Shown piece by piece: positions 24,946-37,700 of a stretch of DNA of 64,000 bases. The translations under genes were made by a program, and so were the position numbers. The stretch is taken from the NCBI GenBank assembly GCA_037903355.1, contig JBAJFE010000005.1:2418001-2482000 (forward strand). The letters run 5' to 3'. This stretch comes from Trichuris trichiura (Eukaryota > Nematoda > Enoplea > Trichinellida > Trichuridae). The notes beneath the pieces are model-generated. The model was not told where the DNA came from, did no database searches, and saw only the letters and a program-made list of their open reading frames with translations. The first letter of the stretch is position 1; every line of letters begins with the position of its first letter.

Positions 24946-25136
24946 ATACAGTTGAACCTCCAAAGTTGACCACCTCTATATGGTGACCACCTTCTAAGTT
25001 GACCGAACTTTGACCAGTTGGTTTGTCCGCACATTAATAAGCGCAAGGACAACTTCCCTAAGTGGGAAGTTGAGCACCTCCTTAAGTGGGAAGTTGACCA
25101 GTCTGTTGAGTGGACAACTTACGGTGGTTCAACTAT
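24946..25136. mobile_element. Pogo/Tc1-mariner-like MITE, copy 2
   Basis: The left end, ACAGTTGAACCTCCAAAG, and the right end, read on the minus strand as AGTTGAACCACCGTAAG, are inverted copies set in TA repeats. Inside, AGTTGACC/AGTGGGAAGTTGA words recur. A third partial end lies at about 25155-25180. Same family as 24497-24662. Confidence 0.7.
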
Positions 25137-28100
25137 ATATATATATATATATATATAGTTGAACCACCGTAGGTTGGTGTATATATACGTGTAAAAGTAT
25201 TCTCTGCAAACGAATGCCGTCCAACTCATCAGCTTTAAGTTGAAAAATGGAAAACCTGCAGTGCGCTTTTCCCACAGCGTTAAAACCAGCATACTTTTCT
25301 GAACAATGAGCATAAAAAAGACTTTCTATTAGTAGATAAAAAATAAAAAGATGACATAGTAATAAAATAAAAACATTATTTTCGTTAAACATTTCAACAT
25401 TGGCCTCATAGTCGACCGTTTCTTTGCGCTGAGAATGTTCCAGCGAGAAAAGCGAGTGCATTAATAGCATTTCCCGCAGAGAAGAAAATTGAACTTTTTG
25501 CATCGCCGAACAGGTTAGCCAAGTTGTCAAATTTTCACGGAAAGTAAAAGCGTCAAGAAATGACGTCTGTCAGTTGACAAGGATTTCTAGATTCCTTTTC
25601 TGGAAAAACGACGACAATCCCCAAAGTTGAAAGCGCACATTTCATGTCCGACCACCTTTTGAGAAGAATGCCTTCTCGCGCTAATGTACTAACATTAGGC
25701 GCCGTCAAAAAACTTAAGGGACCTTTCGGTGCCCATTTTCAATTTTTTAAAGCTCAGCAAACAGGCGCCAAACGGCCATCCCGAATGGACCATTTCGCAG
25801 CGCCCATTGTACCGAACAGTAACGGTAACATTTTCGCTTGTCTGAGATATATGTCAACGTAGAATCATCCGTGTCAACGCCTACTAACATTCTGTCACAA
25901 ATGTCAATGATGAACAGAAAAATGACGATACTGTCAGCAGCGATCTGACGTTGATGCCGCGTCACTTACAAAATTGACAACAGCGCGGTGCACACGACTA
26001 CCTTAAATGGGCAACAAGTGAGCAAAGGATAATCGCCACCAAAATGGTAAGTCGTCCTCTATTTATCTTCTTATTTTCTTATGACTGCCAATACGTTCAA
26101 ACACTTATTACGTCTTACGCGGAGACAATGAGGTTTCTTTCCTTAGAGTGCGGCTCATTAAGACAACAGAACTAGTGCTTAGAAAGCTATTATAAAAAAA
26201 GTTCAAATCAATAGCGTGCTCTTAGAGCAATAATTTCGCAGGGAAATTAACCCTACTTTAAATCAGCAAAGTAAGATGTGTACGCTATATCAAATCGTAA
26301 GGTAACATCGTGCGATAAGCTGCTGAAACTCGTTTTCTCACTTTTTTCCATTTCTCTAAGTTTTACGCGTAAGCCTAAGTGTTTACTACTCCACCGAAGA
26401 ATCACAGCCTGACTCATAGGTGAGATGGATCAATGGAAGGACGATAACGTGGTCTCGGTTAGCAACCGTTCAACTTTATGCTTCTAGCGACCGTAGCGTA
26501 ATCCTGTGTGTTCTGGTGACAAAATTGGCAAACCGGCCGTCCGTATTAGTTTTCCTGCATTCATAAATGAGAGTAACCAGGTGCTGACAAGTCCGCAGAA
26601 AACATTAGCCCAAACGTAAGTGACCAGAGTCCAGCCGGCCGTCCATCGTATTCGCCTGTATTGCGGCAGGTGGAGGCCAGCCGCAACGTGGAGCTCTCAT
26701 TGTCCATTACGACCCGTTGGACTGAAAACGGTTGAATGCCGACCTTGCGCACCCTTTTGGAAATTAGGTTATTAAATAATCGACGGATATTTACTTCCCT
26801 TGTCGCATCTGCCCTACAGGAAGCTACCCAAATTGGACCAGCTAGAGAGCAGTGCCATTTGTTACGCGGATTTCAGTTTAGCAAGAAATTTGCATATATC
26901 CAGCTTTTTACGCTCCCTCTTTTACTACAATGTTCCATCGAGTGCTGGTCGAGTTTTATCAATTACTTCCCCGCCAAGTGGGACTGCTTTGCGTGATTAA
27001 TTACTTCCGCTCAGCTTTCCTTAAGGACGCGCTTTACAGCCCATTTGGGTTGTAGGCTGTTACGACATACGTAATTCCAAATAGGGTCGTCATCTTTTGA
27101 GAAATACCAACAGCATCAGTGGGTTCTTTATGCTTTGCCATGGGGAAACAATTTACCAGAAGCAGACGATTACAGTCGTCGGAACTGTAAGATGTAACGA
27201 GGCCAAGGACCAACTCTGCGTGCCCCCACAGGCTGTTCTGGAATGCCTTTGAAGTAAGCGTGCCGATGGAACGCGGGGGACCATTGCAAAGACGCCTACA
27301 CTGGCCTGAGGCTTTCTTAACGGCGCTTCTTATAAGGACGCAGCGTTAATAAATTTCCCATTGGATGCTCCGGAATTCCAATTGCTTTGGACACTTTTGT
27401 GCCGTTGAAAAGAGATAGGACAATTGCCAATTGAGCCGACTTGCGCGTAAAACAATTTGTTGCCTTTCCGCCTGGAACTTTATTTTTTTGCGCGCGATCG
27501 CCTTGCAGCATATCGGTAAAGCGATTCCTACTTGTGCAGCTGTCTCTTTTGGACAAACAATCTGATAGTGCTGTAAACGGGACGAAATTCGATCCATCCC
27601 TCTCAAACGCATCAGCGTCCCGCAACGCATTCACCTTCTGATTGAACCAGTGGACGAGTCGCATATAAGTGGACATCTTCTTGCAAGCGAACCAAATTGG
27701 TAAGTCTATCCTTCGCTGATAAAGCAAATGAACGTACTAACCTCTCGAAGAACTCGAAAATTAGGTCCTCTATGCACAATGGCATTGCCGGCCATGTTCT
27801 CTCAGGATGAGAAGACGCTCTAAGCTATTGTTCGGATAACAGGCGTCGTGCAGTCGATCAGGTTTACGCTTTTGACCTTTCTAAAGTCAAGAGATTTCGA
27901 GAAGCCGCTTGTACTGCTCCTCCAAAGTGATGACACCTGTAGGGTGCCCTCCCCCATCTGCAGGACTAAACAAAGAGCGCTGAACTGCACATGTCGCGTC
28001 AGTCTCTTTATAGTTAGCAAAGGACGGAATCTCTGGCATTGGGGTAATACAATAAGCCATATATAGCTAGGAGTCGACATGGGCGTGCTTTGTAGAACCT

Positions 28101-31100
28101 ATTTAAAGTTAAGCGAACTTCCAATGCTACATACATTGTTATAAGAGCTAAAGTCAGCAAAGATGTTTTCTTTAAAGCTTCGGCTTTGGCGGGTCGATTG
28201 ATGGGTCGGTGGAAAGAACGCCTTTTAAGGACTGAATCCGAGAAAATACCGAACTGAACAGAAGCCATCTTTATCCATTTTAGTGGGCAAAAAACGCCTA
28301 TTATCAACAAAAAACCAACTTCGGTTAGGAAGTTTAAAGACGGTTAGGAACAATACAATTCACTTTTTGACAGCGCTATTAAAACCTTACTTTTTGCACT
28401 AATTGCGGTGCGGCTGGGCAAGTTCAGTCCAAACTATTAATAGGATATACGTATCTGCAATGGTGATCGCCGATAGATTCTCACGCGTACGCGACGCGCG
28501 AAAAGAGGCGGTTGATTTGGTCGTTTCAAGGCTGCTTTGAAAAATTTGTACGCCAATAAAAAAAGACAAGCAGATGTCGTCAAAATGACAAATCTTAAAG
28601 TCTACGTGTCAAGGACTACTTAGAGTACCGCTTTGCCGGCCGTTTCTGTTACCTGTTTAATTACAAATGGATTTTCGAAGCGAGGTTGATTAGCATTTTT
28701 AAAATTGTCCCCCACGTCGCTTGGGAGCTCTAAACCATGCAAGGTCGGCAGATCATTCGAAATTACAAAGAAGCAAGTTCGACACGTGAGCGACGGAAGG
28801 TCAGAAGCGTTCCTCATTCTCTTCCACTCTTCCTCTAAGCATTCATGGCCGCTCTGAGAGAAAAGAGAAAATTATGAAAGCAAGTTAAAGCTTACACTAC
28901 AAACGTTACTAGGGAAAGTTTCTCCTTCGAAGGAAGTCAAAGAAAAGCTGCTAAGCCGATCGATAAAAAACTTTCCCAAAATTAGGTGACGCAGTGCAAG
29001 TACTATTATCACCCAAAAAGGAAGGAGAAGCGTCACTGAGCTTAGCGCTTTCTGCATTAAAAATCGTAGTATATTAAATTTCATTTTAACCGCCCACGTA
29101 GCACCCGTTCGTTTTAGCTAAGCTTTTACCGTCAGACGAGCAAGCGCATTTCGCGTTCAGCGTCAAAAACGTCAGATGAGCTCTGCGCCTATCAGTTCGA
29201 GTGTCAGTGACGTTCGGCAAAGAATTATCCCGTTCGCGTACAGCCCAATTTAGTCGTTGCAACAAAAGTGCTTCCACCATTGTACCGAGCAACTGTCAAT
29301 CGATAATCGCAACGCAAGTCAAGAAAAGGTTACACTAATAAAATTTAAACCAACTCAACTCTTCAAGGGTCCGCAAAGAAGCAACTACAAGAGCAAAGCT
29401 TTCGCTAATCACACAGCGTCATACGGACTTTTCAGTTTGAAGAACCTAAAAACCTTAAACAATAGAAAAGGCCTATTTAGCGTAAACAATAAATAGTCGT
29501 TCATAAAAGACAGATCAGTTTTCAATTGCTTCAAAATAGAATGGCAGCTTTATTCATCGTTATTCTCCATTTCCGCTTAATTATGCAAAATCTGTGTGGG
29601 ACAACGGCAATGGAGAAATATGGGCTGGAAAAAGTGAACTGGACCTTCACCTTTCTCGTCGGAACCGTAAATGCAATTCCCTATTGATAATACAGCCCGA
29701 GATGGTTTACTAACGTTCGATGGGCATTCATGGACAACTTATGATGTTTTATACCAGCCGATTGATGGCAATCTTCGTAATAAGTTCGTCACACGCCCTT
29801 GAACCGCAGACAAGGGAGGGAACGTGTGAGCGCTCATGTGTACCTGTCCATTCAGGAGCAAAACTCCACCCAGAGGAAAGTTCAGTACATACGCTCATGG
29901 AAGCCATTACCGCCTTGCAGATTTTCCCTCAACTTTTCCCTACGAGCAAGAGGGTAAAGCAACTATAGTAGCGCAACTGCGAACTTCAGGTTTTGACTAG
30001 ATATAATTTTATGCAAATACGCCCTATACGAACTTTAGTCGACGAAGCAGCAGGAGCTATTTATCATTGCTGACATATACTCTTCTGCACCTCTTCGATG
30101 AGTGTTAAAGTTGAATTACTTAGGCATTTCCATAGTTGCGAATGAAATGCTTTCTGCCTATTCCAACGTCTCCTTTGCATTATTCATATCATTCTTTCCT
30201 AATCGCAACACGTATGTTGGATTCATCAGTTAAAGGAATCAAATCTTCAATACGCGGCATATGGCGGTTCAACGTTAGCGACGCAACTCCCAAACACGGA
30301 AGTATTAATTCAAAAAAAATTCCGCCTGCTAACCACCGTGGAGATTTCAAAAAATTTTTTGTCCCAAATTAACTATAATTGTGCATATTCCTACGGTAGC
30401 ATTTTCAACTTTTCCATACGTCACTATTATTAGCCATTTTAAACGAAGGTGCCGAAGTGACGAGATAGCGTAGCCTTCGTTGCTTATCAATTTCGTCAGC
30501 GTAACCTGAAGCGACACGTTCCGTAGACCAACCCGCGAACGTTATATCCGAAATCGTGCGAAGTTCAACAGGTGCTCACCTATCTGATTTCAGCGATGCT
30601 TTGCCACTCATTTTACCAACACGCTTTTGCAAAGCAGAAAATGAACGCTTCCATTTTGGAAGGATGGAATTTTGACACTTCATTTCGCGATAAGCTGCGA
30701 GAAATCAACTCTGCGTTCATCGCTGCGTTTTCATTTTAAGAACTTAAATTTGCATACAAGCTGACATGCTGGGACGAATGCTAGACTCGAAGACTAAGAA
30801 GAGGCGCGTACGCCCGCGCGAATAGTTGAGCTAAGCGCGCGACATATGGTCCATCCAACAAAGCTGGCGGGCGAATGAGTTAGCCGATGTTAAAAGGACA
30901 AAACTAGAAGAGGGCCATTTGTTTGGCACCGCTTTTGCAAAACGAACTGGACAACGGCTAATGCTCACTGATCCGTCCAACTTCGATTGAATAAAACCTT
31001 ATGCGGAACGGAAAAACAGCGCGCGTGCAGGCGGACGGATTACAACTGTGCAAATCCGTCTGCAAAGCACTCAGAAGTCCCACATTGTACTTATCAATAG

Positions 31101-34100
31101 TGGACAGGTGCGACTCCTCCTCCGTTCCATTACGATGATGGGCAGAAGCAACCAGGCGTACTGACACTATGAGTGACAAGTCACTGTCGCAGCTGCATAG
31201 CAACACGCTGCTCAACCTACCGCGCTTGTGAACGACAGGTTTTCCTAAACTAACGTTCAGATAGGCGCTATTCAATACCACATGTGCCTGTCAGACCTTC
31301 GTGCGCGATAGGACGTTGGTTGCTCAGATAAGCTGTGATCGCATTCTGCCATGATTTATCAGCGCTAATAACTGTCAGTTGGACGGACGATGCAAATAGT
31401 CTTCTCATAGTTGACCCTTAGTTCGTCCCCTTTCGGTGGGTCACATACTCTATCGTCAACGGGATGTGTGCATATCCAAACTTTCCGCGTCATTGTCAGC
31501 TCTCGTCACTTACCAATCTTTTGCGATTAGCCATTTGATAATTGCTTGGCAACCCTGTCGACTAAGAACTGTCATGTCCATTGACGGTCACGGATCCAAT
31601 GACTTCACGTCATATACAGAATTGACACGCTTGACGTTGGCACCTGCCGACCAACGCCCTCCCGCTGAGAGCATTATTCATTAAGAGCCTTAGCTCTGTT
31701 CCGCTCGTGCGCATCCCGTTGGATGAATATTCGTTCTCTAAGGCGCGCCTGCGGTAGTGTTCGCTTTCTTGCTAAATTATAGACTTGTTCTCATTTGTAG
31801 GTTGTTGCAAGCAATGTCTCAAGTCAAATGCTCCGAAGTTTTGTGTAACGACTTCGGTTTGCCCAGATGTAGACAAGTTGCCTGGCTTCCCGCCACCTGC
31901 GATGCCGCCGCCAACTATTCCTTCAATGGCAACTCGTTGAGCAGAGATATTTTGGTAAGTCAGCTTGAAGAGTCCAAACGAGAGGGTGACCCCATGTCCA
32001 AAGTGTTAAAAACGACTACGCGCGCGCCAGTACGCGCGACCAATGCTGTCACTCTTTTCAACGAGCTCGGATGAAATTGGCGCCTGTTGGATTCCGAAAT
32101 TCTTAGCGACTCAATTAGCCGATCCATTTCCTTCGGGAACCGTTAGCTAAGCAGCTCGGCTGAAGAAGACGAAGGAGCAAATTGATTTTGATCAACTTCA
32201 CAATGATGCCCGGTTGGCTGTTTTGCTTACGCCTATTGGAGGCCAATGCCGACAGGGAATTACTACCCTTTCGACAGATATGGTCAGTTAGCTAACTGCA
32301 TACGCCGCCAACAGCATTTAACCTAAAGATATATATACTGGCGAGCAATGAGCAAGTGCATCGGAGTGACCCCTCTCTCGGGGTTGCGCGCTTCCAATGG
32401 GAGGCAATAGCATCGTGCTAATTGAATTAGGCTCAACTGCAGCCTTTTCGTCAGCAAATGCCTGTGATCACTTTCTCTTTGTTGCAGCAGTTGTGGACTC
32501 CTCTTGGTCGGATATTCTCTGTTTCCAATCAGCATTGCCCAACGGCAGCGCCTGTTCTTGTTCGTCCCCAACCCTGGGGACCATCTATTCTCAGCCGGAT
32601 GGGTTCTCTACCCACTGAGCCATCTATTATGCAAGATACAAGATCTACACCAGCTCTTCTCAGGTAAGCATTTATCATTTTTAGTGTTCATTCTTCTTCC
32701 CGCGCTGAGGGAGGTCAGCATTCCGCCGATTTGACACTTCGACCTGTTCATTGCCGAGCCAGCTATCTGCCGCTATTGGCACTCTTAGTTAGCTAGCCAA
32801 ATTTGACCGCCTGGTCGAGGTCTTTTCCTTCATTTCCCATCTGTTGGCCAACGGCCGCTTCGAGGAGGTCACCTTGGCAAAGGAAAGTGTCCACGCCTTA
32901 TCGCGTACGCCCTTCTCCTCACGGGTCGTTTACCGCGCGATGGCATAATCTACGTAAAAATGAGCCTGGAATTTCCGGCACCATCTATCCCCCCATTGTA
33001 CCGGTTGACGAATCGTATTTTCCGGTCCACTTTGCCCAGCTGCCAAGGCGAAAGTGTTTATGCTGAGACCGGTCGACTGGAATACCGATGAGCAGCGGGA
33101 ATGCACCGAAGGAATGACGACTTTTCGACTCTACATTTCCCTTAGGCGACTACGCCGCTTTCCGTTCCCGCCAACTGAGAATGCACGTAGAAAAAATCGC
33201 GTGCTAGGGGAGTAATTTTTTGAAAAAAAGTATCCGCCTTAAAGGGAATGCGGTATTAGCTGACGTCAGAATAACTTGTTTACTCGTAACAGTAGCTACT
33301 GGATGCAGGCTAAAGCTTCTAGAAAGTTAACATAATATTCTTATGTACTCTACTACTTACCATTACTATAACGACTTGAAGTCCCGTCTACTTACGATAA
33401 AATAAATAAGGTCGAATCGCTGTGCTTAGGCAGAGTCTTATTTTTGCATATTTTTGAAAACAGACCCCTCGAAGCAAGTTGACGTAAAAAAACGCCTTAA
33501 CGCTCGGCGGTTAGCGAAGCGACTCCAAGCGGCAACAATTGTAGTTTATCACCGTTGGATCAGAATCCCGAAATTATTACAAGCAGCGGCTCTAATGAAG
33601 TCGCAGTTGGTTAAGTTTGAAGGCGTTTTGCAATTGAGCCCGAATGACGCCCCATTGGAATCCTCCTTTCCGATCGCGCGATACGAAGGCGCAATAGCGA
33701 CTATTTCAATAATAGCCCATAAAGGGTGAATTACGACTTTTCCACCGCATCATTTGCGATCGTTTTAAAGGAACGTAAACTAATAAGGCGAAAAATAATT
33801 CTTGACGACGAACGCTGAGCACAGACCTAAGCGGCAACTGTTCATAACTTAAAATACACCATAGAAGATGAAATAGAAAGCGCCATCCTTCCTTGCTTCC
33901 TCGCTCTCTTCGAATGACATAGCTTTGAAGAATAGTCATTTTTTCGTCACGATCAAGGTGGAATCTGATTGGAGAACAAATGGAATATTCGTCTAGTTTT
34001 TTGACGCCTTGTTTCAAAAGAGTAGAACAATTGTTCACACGAAGTTTACGTTGAACGCGAAAACAAATCGACTCCTTGTTGCCGTTACGTCACGACGAAA

Positions 34101-34719
34101 AAGGAATTCCGCTTTTCAAAAGAAAACTTCAATTGACGACTTGGGCATAGGCTAAAAAAGGATCCCGAATGGAAGGATGAGAGTATTTCAAGCTTTGTGG
34201 GCTGCCTGCTGACTTGCTTTATGACGAGCTGTTTGGCCAAGCGTAGGCGGGTCGAGCAACAGCTTTGTGGAGCAACGTAGGCACAACCAGCCGGCTTGCT
34301 GACCACAATGGACGACCAGTTGGTCTGCTCCATCTTGCCGCTACGTCAGTAAAGTCAGTTGGCGTTTTGGCTCAGCCACCGTATCCGGCGCATGTCCAAG
34401 CACCAACGTAGGCTCGTCGATCATGGCCGCTACGCCGGTGGGTAGGAAGTTTGGTGTTGCAAAACACACCGTCTACGAGCGTTCAGCCGTCTGCAAGCAA
34501 CACGGCATCATCATCGCCAACTGTTGTCATTTCGTGTTGCGATTCAGAGCGAAAGTTTAAACGGCACAACTACACGTGTCGGACGAGCTCCGGACCGATG
34601 CCGTCGTTTAATCGCCATCCTGGACAACGTCATCATAGGTATCATCATTATCCCATCGGTTTGGGTCGTGGCACCCCAAAAAGCAAGCTAAAACATTGCG
34701 CCACTCCCGCTGAGACAAG

Positions 34720-37700
34720 ATGAAGCGTTCCGCTTGCATCAGCATAAGCGAAGATGAATTTGTCGTTTTTCGCATTCCATGCTTCGACGACATTACGCAG
34801 CAAGAACAGTATCTCGCCGAATTGGGCTCTACGCAATCAGAGTAAGTAGGTTCCATAAGAGAGTAGAAAGAGCCAACATAGTCTTTTCTACTCGCTCCGA
34901 ACTACCAATGTGTTCTTCCTTCCCTTTGGAGGACATTGATTTCGGCGGCTTTCGCTCATTGAACTTTTCCAAATTCGGTGACGAATCAAGTTGACCATTT
35001 TGCCCCGGCTTAAGGTTGTCGCCTTATATTGATCATTTCATTTAATTTCATTCGCCAGTTGCATTTCGTTACTGTTCCTCAAACTCTATCTGCCGCTTTC
35101 TCACTCTTCGTTCGAACATTCTCCCCAGTTTGGAATCTCTTCATTCAAAGCAATGGATCGTCGACTGCTTATGACGTCCCGGCGGGGCACAATGTAGCTT
35201 CTGAGTGCAGGAATAAAATGTTATCTCGCCACTTAAGGAATGCCTTTCTTTTCTTTAGGCCTTCCAAACTGCCAACACCGTCAAGAAGCGGTGAACAATT
35301 GCCCAGGAGGTCGACTAAACGACGATCGACCACCACCACCACCGTTACCACCGGTCATTTGCATCGTCACGATCCGGAGCCCAGTACGGTTGGATGTAGG
35401 TTCAAATTTTCCAAAGCCGTCAAGGAATACCCTCCACCTTTGCCACCGCTTTTGTCTCGTCAGCTGAGCAACGGAAATAATCGTCGAGAAGGAACCAGCA
35501 AGGTAAGCCAAACATATGCAGACTTCTTTTACTAGCTATTAGTCGTTACGGGAATCCTTGGGCGGATAGATTATGGGACATTTAATTAAAACGAAATAAA
35601 ATAGTCCATAAGACCAATAGGAGTGACCGGAGCGTGTTCCCTGGTGCCAGCTTGTGCTCCCAGCCGACCAATCGATTCGAGCAAGTTGGAACAGGCCTAC
35701 TTGTTTCCCCTTGATTGAGCCCGTCGATCGGAGCCCAATGGACCACCCTTTTCCGCAAGTGCTCTGTTTACCAGCCGCTGTTTGGGCAACCGATTGTTGG
35801 CAAATTCTCGCCAGCCTTCTCCATTTAATCCATTTGCGATTGGCCCATCCCCTCGGCCGAATCGAAAATGCCTTCATACATCGCTGCATGGGAGAATTGA
35901 CTTCCAACTTGGGGCCCGTAAATCAAATTATACTCTTATCAGACACTGCGGTAGTCGGTTGGCGGGAACACCCACGATCCAGTTGACCCATTTGCATCAC
36001 AGATGACGAAAAATGTTGCCTACGCCCCCGTAATTAGTTTCATGCAAATTTCTGCGACCAAACGACTACAGCAAATGTTTCAGCTAAAGGTGATCGTGCG
36101 GCTTTTGCCAATTCCGTCCGATAACCCGAACTGCGTGGACAGCCGGTACATTGCCGTCGATAGCCGTCAAAGGCAAGTCAAGCTTGCTGAACAATACATT
36201 TCCGGTCGACGACTGTCCGCCACCGGTGCAAAAGGCTCAACAGTGAAAACATTCACCTACGACGCGGCATTCGGCTGCGACGATTCTCTCGTATGACTTC
36301 TAAGACATACGTATACTTGGCTACGCGTTGATTTGCAGACGGAAATATGCAGTTGCTCTTTGTTCGAAGTAACTCAGTCCGTGCTGAACGGCGAAGACGC
36401 ATGCGTACTGTCGTTCGGCCATACCGGCTCAGGTAAGACGGAATTCAGGTGCTATTGTTGCTTTTGAACAGCTGAGACGATTGGCACTTTTTGAAGGAGC
36501 TCAGAATAGCTTCGTTGGAGAAGACAAGAGCGCTCAATCATTGGGCGTCATACCGTGCGCTATATCTTGGATATACAGGTTGATCGGTGAACGAAAAAAG
36601 CGCACCGGCTCCAGATTCACCGTTCGAGTATCCGCAATGGAACTAAGCGGTTCCGACGAACGACTGAGAGATCTATTGGCCAACGATAGCGGCGACGAGG
36701 TTGAATTGCAAAATTTGAATGAAGTTCGAGTTTCAAGCGTCGAAAAGGCGGCTCACTACTTGGACATGGCCTTATCGTCTCGAATATTTGGTACGGATAA
36801 AAAGTTGTTCGCGCTTGTCCAAAAAGAAAAATACATTTTCTTTTCTCAGGCAGCGAAGAGGAGCAGAGGAATTCGCATTTTGTTTACACACTGCATATCT
36901 ACCAGTATCATGTGAATCAAGACGGCACAGGAGGAGGTACGTAGAGTCGTAATCTTTGCCGACAGGCTTTTTCAAGATTGATTATCACCATACGAGCAAA
37001 GCATAGGCCGCATATGTTCTACACTCGTTTGCACGCTTGCATGACAACATTTCTGGACAACACATTTCGTTTTCGAACGGCGCTGCTCTTCTAAAGGCGC
37101 AACGTTCTTTGCAAGACGACTTTGGAAAGCGTCGTTAAGTTCGCTTTTTCTAAAAATGCTTCGCTAACGTTCAACTGCGCTTCCTTTGCTTGCGCGATAA
37201 ATGGCCGTACTTCAAGCGGACAAGATCAACCGCTGGCGCGCCACTTCCGCCCAATTTATTTTAAAAATAATCTCGCTCTTTTTTTGCCATGTCAGTGGCC
37301 GGCGGGCGCAGTCGTTTACATCTGATCGACCTGGGATCCGGCGAAAAATGCACCAAGCAGGGGCGTACCAGTCTAACCCAACCGGCTATTGGAAACGTGC
37401 TTCTCACTTTACTTCAAGGGCAAAAGCACGTGCCTTCAAGGTACCATCGTGGAGACGCTTTACAAAAACGACCACTGAGCTTGCGTCTAACTGTTAAGGG
37501 AAAGCAAGTTGACTCGACTGCTGAAAGAAACCATTGGCACGTCGCAGTGCAAGTTCGTTTCCGTACTTTGCTCCATCTCAGCCGACCCGGAGCGTTACCT
37601 CGAGTCCATGAATGTACTGCAAATATCCAGTCGACTACATCGCTTGAAAAGGACGAAGAAAAGCCCCGTAAGAAATTTTCTTCTCTTTACCTTCTTGCTT

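Larger units (their letters stand above)
23504..34719. other. Gene-poor region upstream of the kinesin-like gene
   Basis: About 11 kb with no gene I can name. It holds (TA)n arrays and two pogo-like MITEs (24497-25170), a fold-back relic (about 24725-24895), and scattered open frames with exon-like borders (for example 25380-25530 minus, 29541-29666 plus, 31801-31954 plus, 32488-32663 plus). Some of these could be 5' exons of the kinesin-like gene or lineage-specific genes. None has a domain I recognise. Confidence 0.4.

Noticed and set aside
25129..25530. A 133-codon minus-strand frame
   Set aside because: The first 60 codons look helical, but the rest runs into low-complexity and the MITE with its TA repeat. 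No similarity, so not called.
27317..27727. A 136-codon minus-strand frame
   Set aside because: No domain, no convincing splice sites, and overlapping frames on both strands; consistent with chance at this base composition.
32803..33117. Protein-like segments in different frames near 32803-33117
   Set aside because: They stop within frame (TAA at about 32946) and show no match to retroelement or gene families I know; not enough for a pseudogene call.
35539..35986. Overlapping frames on both strands between kinesin-like exons (about 110-122 codons)
   Set aside because: The region lies in a 581 bp gap that can be skipped in phase. The plus frame is flanked by an AG and a GTAAAT but has odd Trp/Cys-rich sequence, so it was left only as a possible exon.
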